DNA of 64,000 nucleotides from assembly GCF_047663525.1 (NCBI RefSeq), contig NC_092600.1, positions 3,034,001-3,098,000 of the forward strand, read 5' to 3'. The position numbers were made by a program, and so were the translations under genes. The notes beneath the pieces are model-generated. The model did not search any database. It saw nothing but the letters and a program-made list of their open reading frames with translations, and was not told the DNA's origin. The DNA comes from Anas platyrhynchos (Eukaryota; Chordata; Aves; Anseriformes; Anatidae). Every line of letters begins with the position of its first letter. Within the stretch, counting starts at the first letter, position 1. This document shows positions 62,203 through 64,000 of this stretch, one piece after another.

Positions 62203-64000
62203 GTGAGTAGAAAACCTTTAACTATGGAGATTTTTTTTATTTGTTGTGTAATTCTAACAAATTCAGAAGATCATGTATTTTGATAAATGGTCTTATGGAA
62301 TTTTCTTATATCTCTTCAGGCTGCACTATCTAGCTTCTGAGAATATATAACATTAGTAACAGGTTTAATCATATATTGGTTTGACTTTTTGGGGGAGGAC
62401 AGGAAACATTGCATTCTTGAAGAGTTTCTGAGAATGTTTATGAGAGTTAAACATAAAATGTAGTCTCAAATTTTCTAATTTGCAAGTCGTTTAGAGAAAG
62501 GTTATGTAACAGTTGCTTACTGTGTCTGCCTGTTGATCCATCACAATTCTTAGTGTAGCTCAGCAGTTACTTGCTTTTACTTGAAGAGTGACTGCCTTTA
62601 TCTGTTGATTTAAAATGGAAAAAAAAAAAAAGCACCTGACAAAAAGCCCTCCCTAAATAACTGTAAAACTGACCTTACATCAAATACTCAGGTTGATTTA
62701 AACTGAGACACTGCAGCTTTAAGAGGTTTTGTCCTAGTGTAACCATTGCATGCTTGCTAGATAAAGTTTTATTATTAAATTATTCCACATCAAAACCTCT
62801 ACTAAACTGTTGACATTATTTAACTTCTGTGGAAAAAGTACCTTCAAGAGATATAGAACTGGGCTTCCAAGACTTAAATCGTCAAAGGTAGGTACATTAA
62901 TGCTGTTCCCAAGTAAATTTACCAAGTTATTATTTGGGGATGAAAGTGTTAAGGTGTTAAATAGATATGTAGATTTTAAGAAATATTTATTTTGTTACTT
63001 AAGTGTGAATTCCATACCTTTTATTAAAAAAAAGAGGCAGCGCTAAATCACCCCCCAGAATAATTTGAAGATTCAGCTACAATTTGCTGGAGCTGAAAGG
63101 ACCAAATTCTGCTGTAGTTGACAGGCACAAGTCTGAGTCTTGGTTGTCGAAAATGTGAAAATTATGCTCCATTACGAGAGCACTCGACAGTGTCAGTATA
63201 CAGTTGTTTGGAACTGAGTATGTTCATGTATTTGTATCTTTTAAGTATATGATTCTTAAATCCTTGAGTTAAATCCTTCTGATGAAAGGGAACTTGTTAG
63301 CTGTTTTGTTTGGGAAGGGTGTTAATTATCCTGTCCGTCATCCTTTGGAAGTATTCACAGATATACTACAACAATTTTGTTTCCAGCTGTCCCAGAGTTT
63401 GGGGTGGTTCTTGTTTTCCAATTTAATAGTGATACTGGGTAGGTTTTAGTCATTCTATATTCATTTTGAAAAGACTGCTTACTCTGTTTTATGCATATTA
63501 TTAGCAGTTAACTAGAATTAGTGTGATTACCCTCAAATAGATACTTCTAGCTCCAAGGAAGCATTACAGATTATATGTGTAAAAGGAATTTTTCTGAGGC
63601 TGCAACAGTTAGCACTGGACTTTGCCTTCCACACATGCGCTGTAATCTCTAATATGTTTTTTTCTAGGTGGCGCTGTCAGATAATGGCTGATGTGGCTCC
63701 TTGCTTCATCTCAGTCTTAGTTTTATGATGTGTTTTGGCGAGGGCTGTTTTCTGAATTTTACAGGTTCTTCTGGCCCTATGATGGTATGCAAGAGAAGAG
63801 TTTGACAAAATAAAGGGCCTAGTGCATACTTACACTTTTCCCAGAATGTTTATTGAGATTAAAATGAGAACATTAAAATTCACTTTTAGTGAATTTTTTT
63901 AAAGTAATTAATGTGTTTGATAGAAGATAGTGAGAATATATAACTTTTAAAATATATATATATTCCTGAGGGAAACTAGATTTCCTTTTGATTTTGTTTC
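62203..64000 (+). other. DDX46: DDX46 intron 12 (continues past the window)
   Basis: After the donor GTGAGT at 62203 no further DDX46 exon appears: the expected next exon, which should encode the motif VLDEAD, is absent to the window end. The intron is AT-rich with an A run near 62619-62630 and no recognised feature. Confidence 0.85.

Noticed and set aside
62203-64000. Search for the DEAD-motif exon of DDX46 before the window end
   Set aside because: No segment encodes the expected VLDEAD text between an acceptor and a donor, so the exon lies outside the window.

Overview
This is vertebrate nuclear DNA, almost certainly from a bird. Genes are split into many short exons with canonical GT-AG introns, introns are compact, and 5' ends lie in CpG-rich islands. 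The recognisable dispersed repeats are CR1 LINE 3' fragments, the typical avian repeat. The gene order SAR1B-SEC24A-CAMLG-DDX46 matches the block on human 5q31. The species cannot be fixed from the window alone. No bacterial, viral or CRISPR-like system is present.

Layout. 1-4440: gene-poor DNA downstream of SAR1B. 4456-19450, minus strand: SAR1B, complete (198 aa, six coding exons plus a probable noncoding first exon). 19450-20875: a divergent spacer between SAR1B and SEC24A holding a GATC-rich short repeat, CR1 fragments and a 29-bp minisatellite. 20876-40287, plus strand: SEC24A, complete (23 coding exons; the exon lengths sum to 3297 nt = 1098 aa plus stop). 40288-44950: SEC24A 3' UTR and intergenic DNA. 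45344-49454, plus strand: CAMLG, complete (4 exons, 291 aa). 49455-52080: CAMLG 3' UTR and intergenic DNA. 52432 to beyond the window end, plus strand: DDX46, first 12 exons (520 codons plus 1 base), stopping before the DEAD-box exon.

Function. SAR1B (the GTPase that starts COPII coat assembly) and SEC24A (the COPII cargo-binding subunit) act in the same step of ER export and are transcribed head to head. CAMLG is also an ER membrane protein; with WRB/GET1 it inserts tail-anchored proteins. DDX46 (PRP5-like) is a nuclear helicase needed for U2 snRNP engagement in splicing and is functionally separate. Exon boundaries were derived by reading splice sites and checking reading phase across every junction; for all three complete genes the exon sums are divisible by three.

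I found no undescribed system. The most unusual structure is the 29-bp minisatellite in the SAR1B/SEC24A spacer: 13 copies without any indel, with a superimposed three-unit (87-bp) higher-order pattern, ending about 60 bp before the SEC24A promoter motifs.
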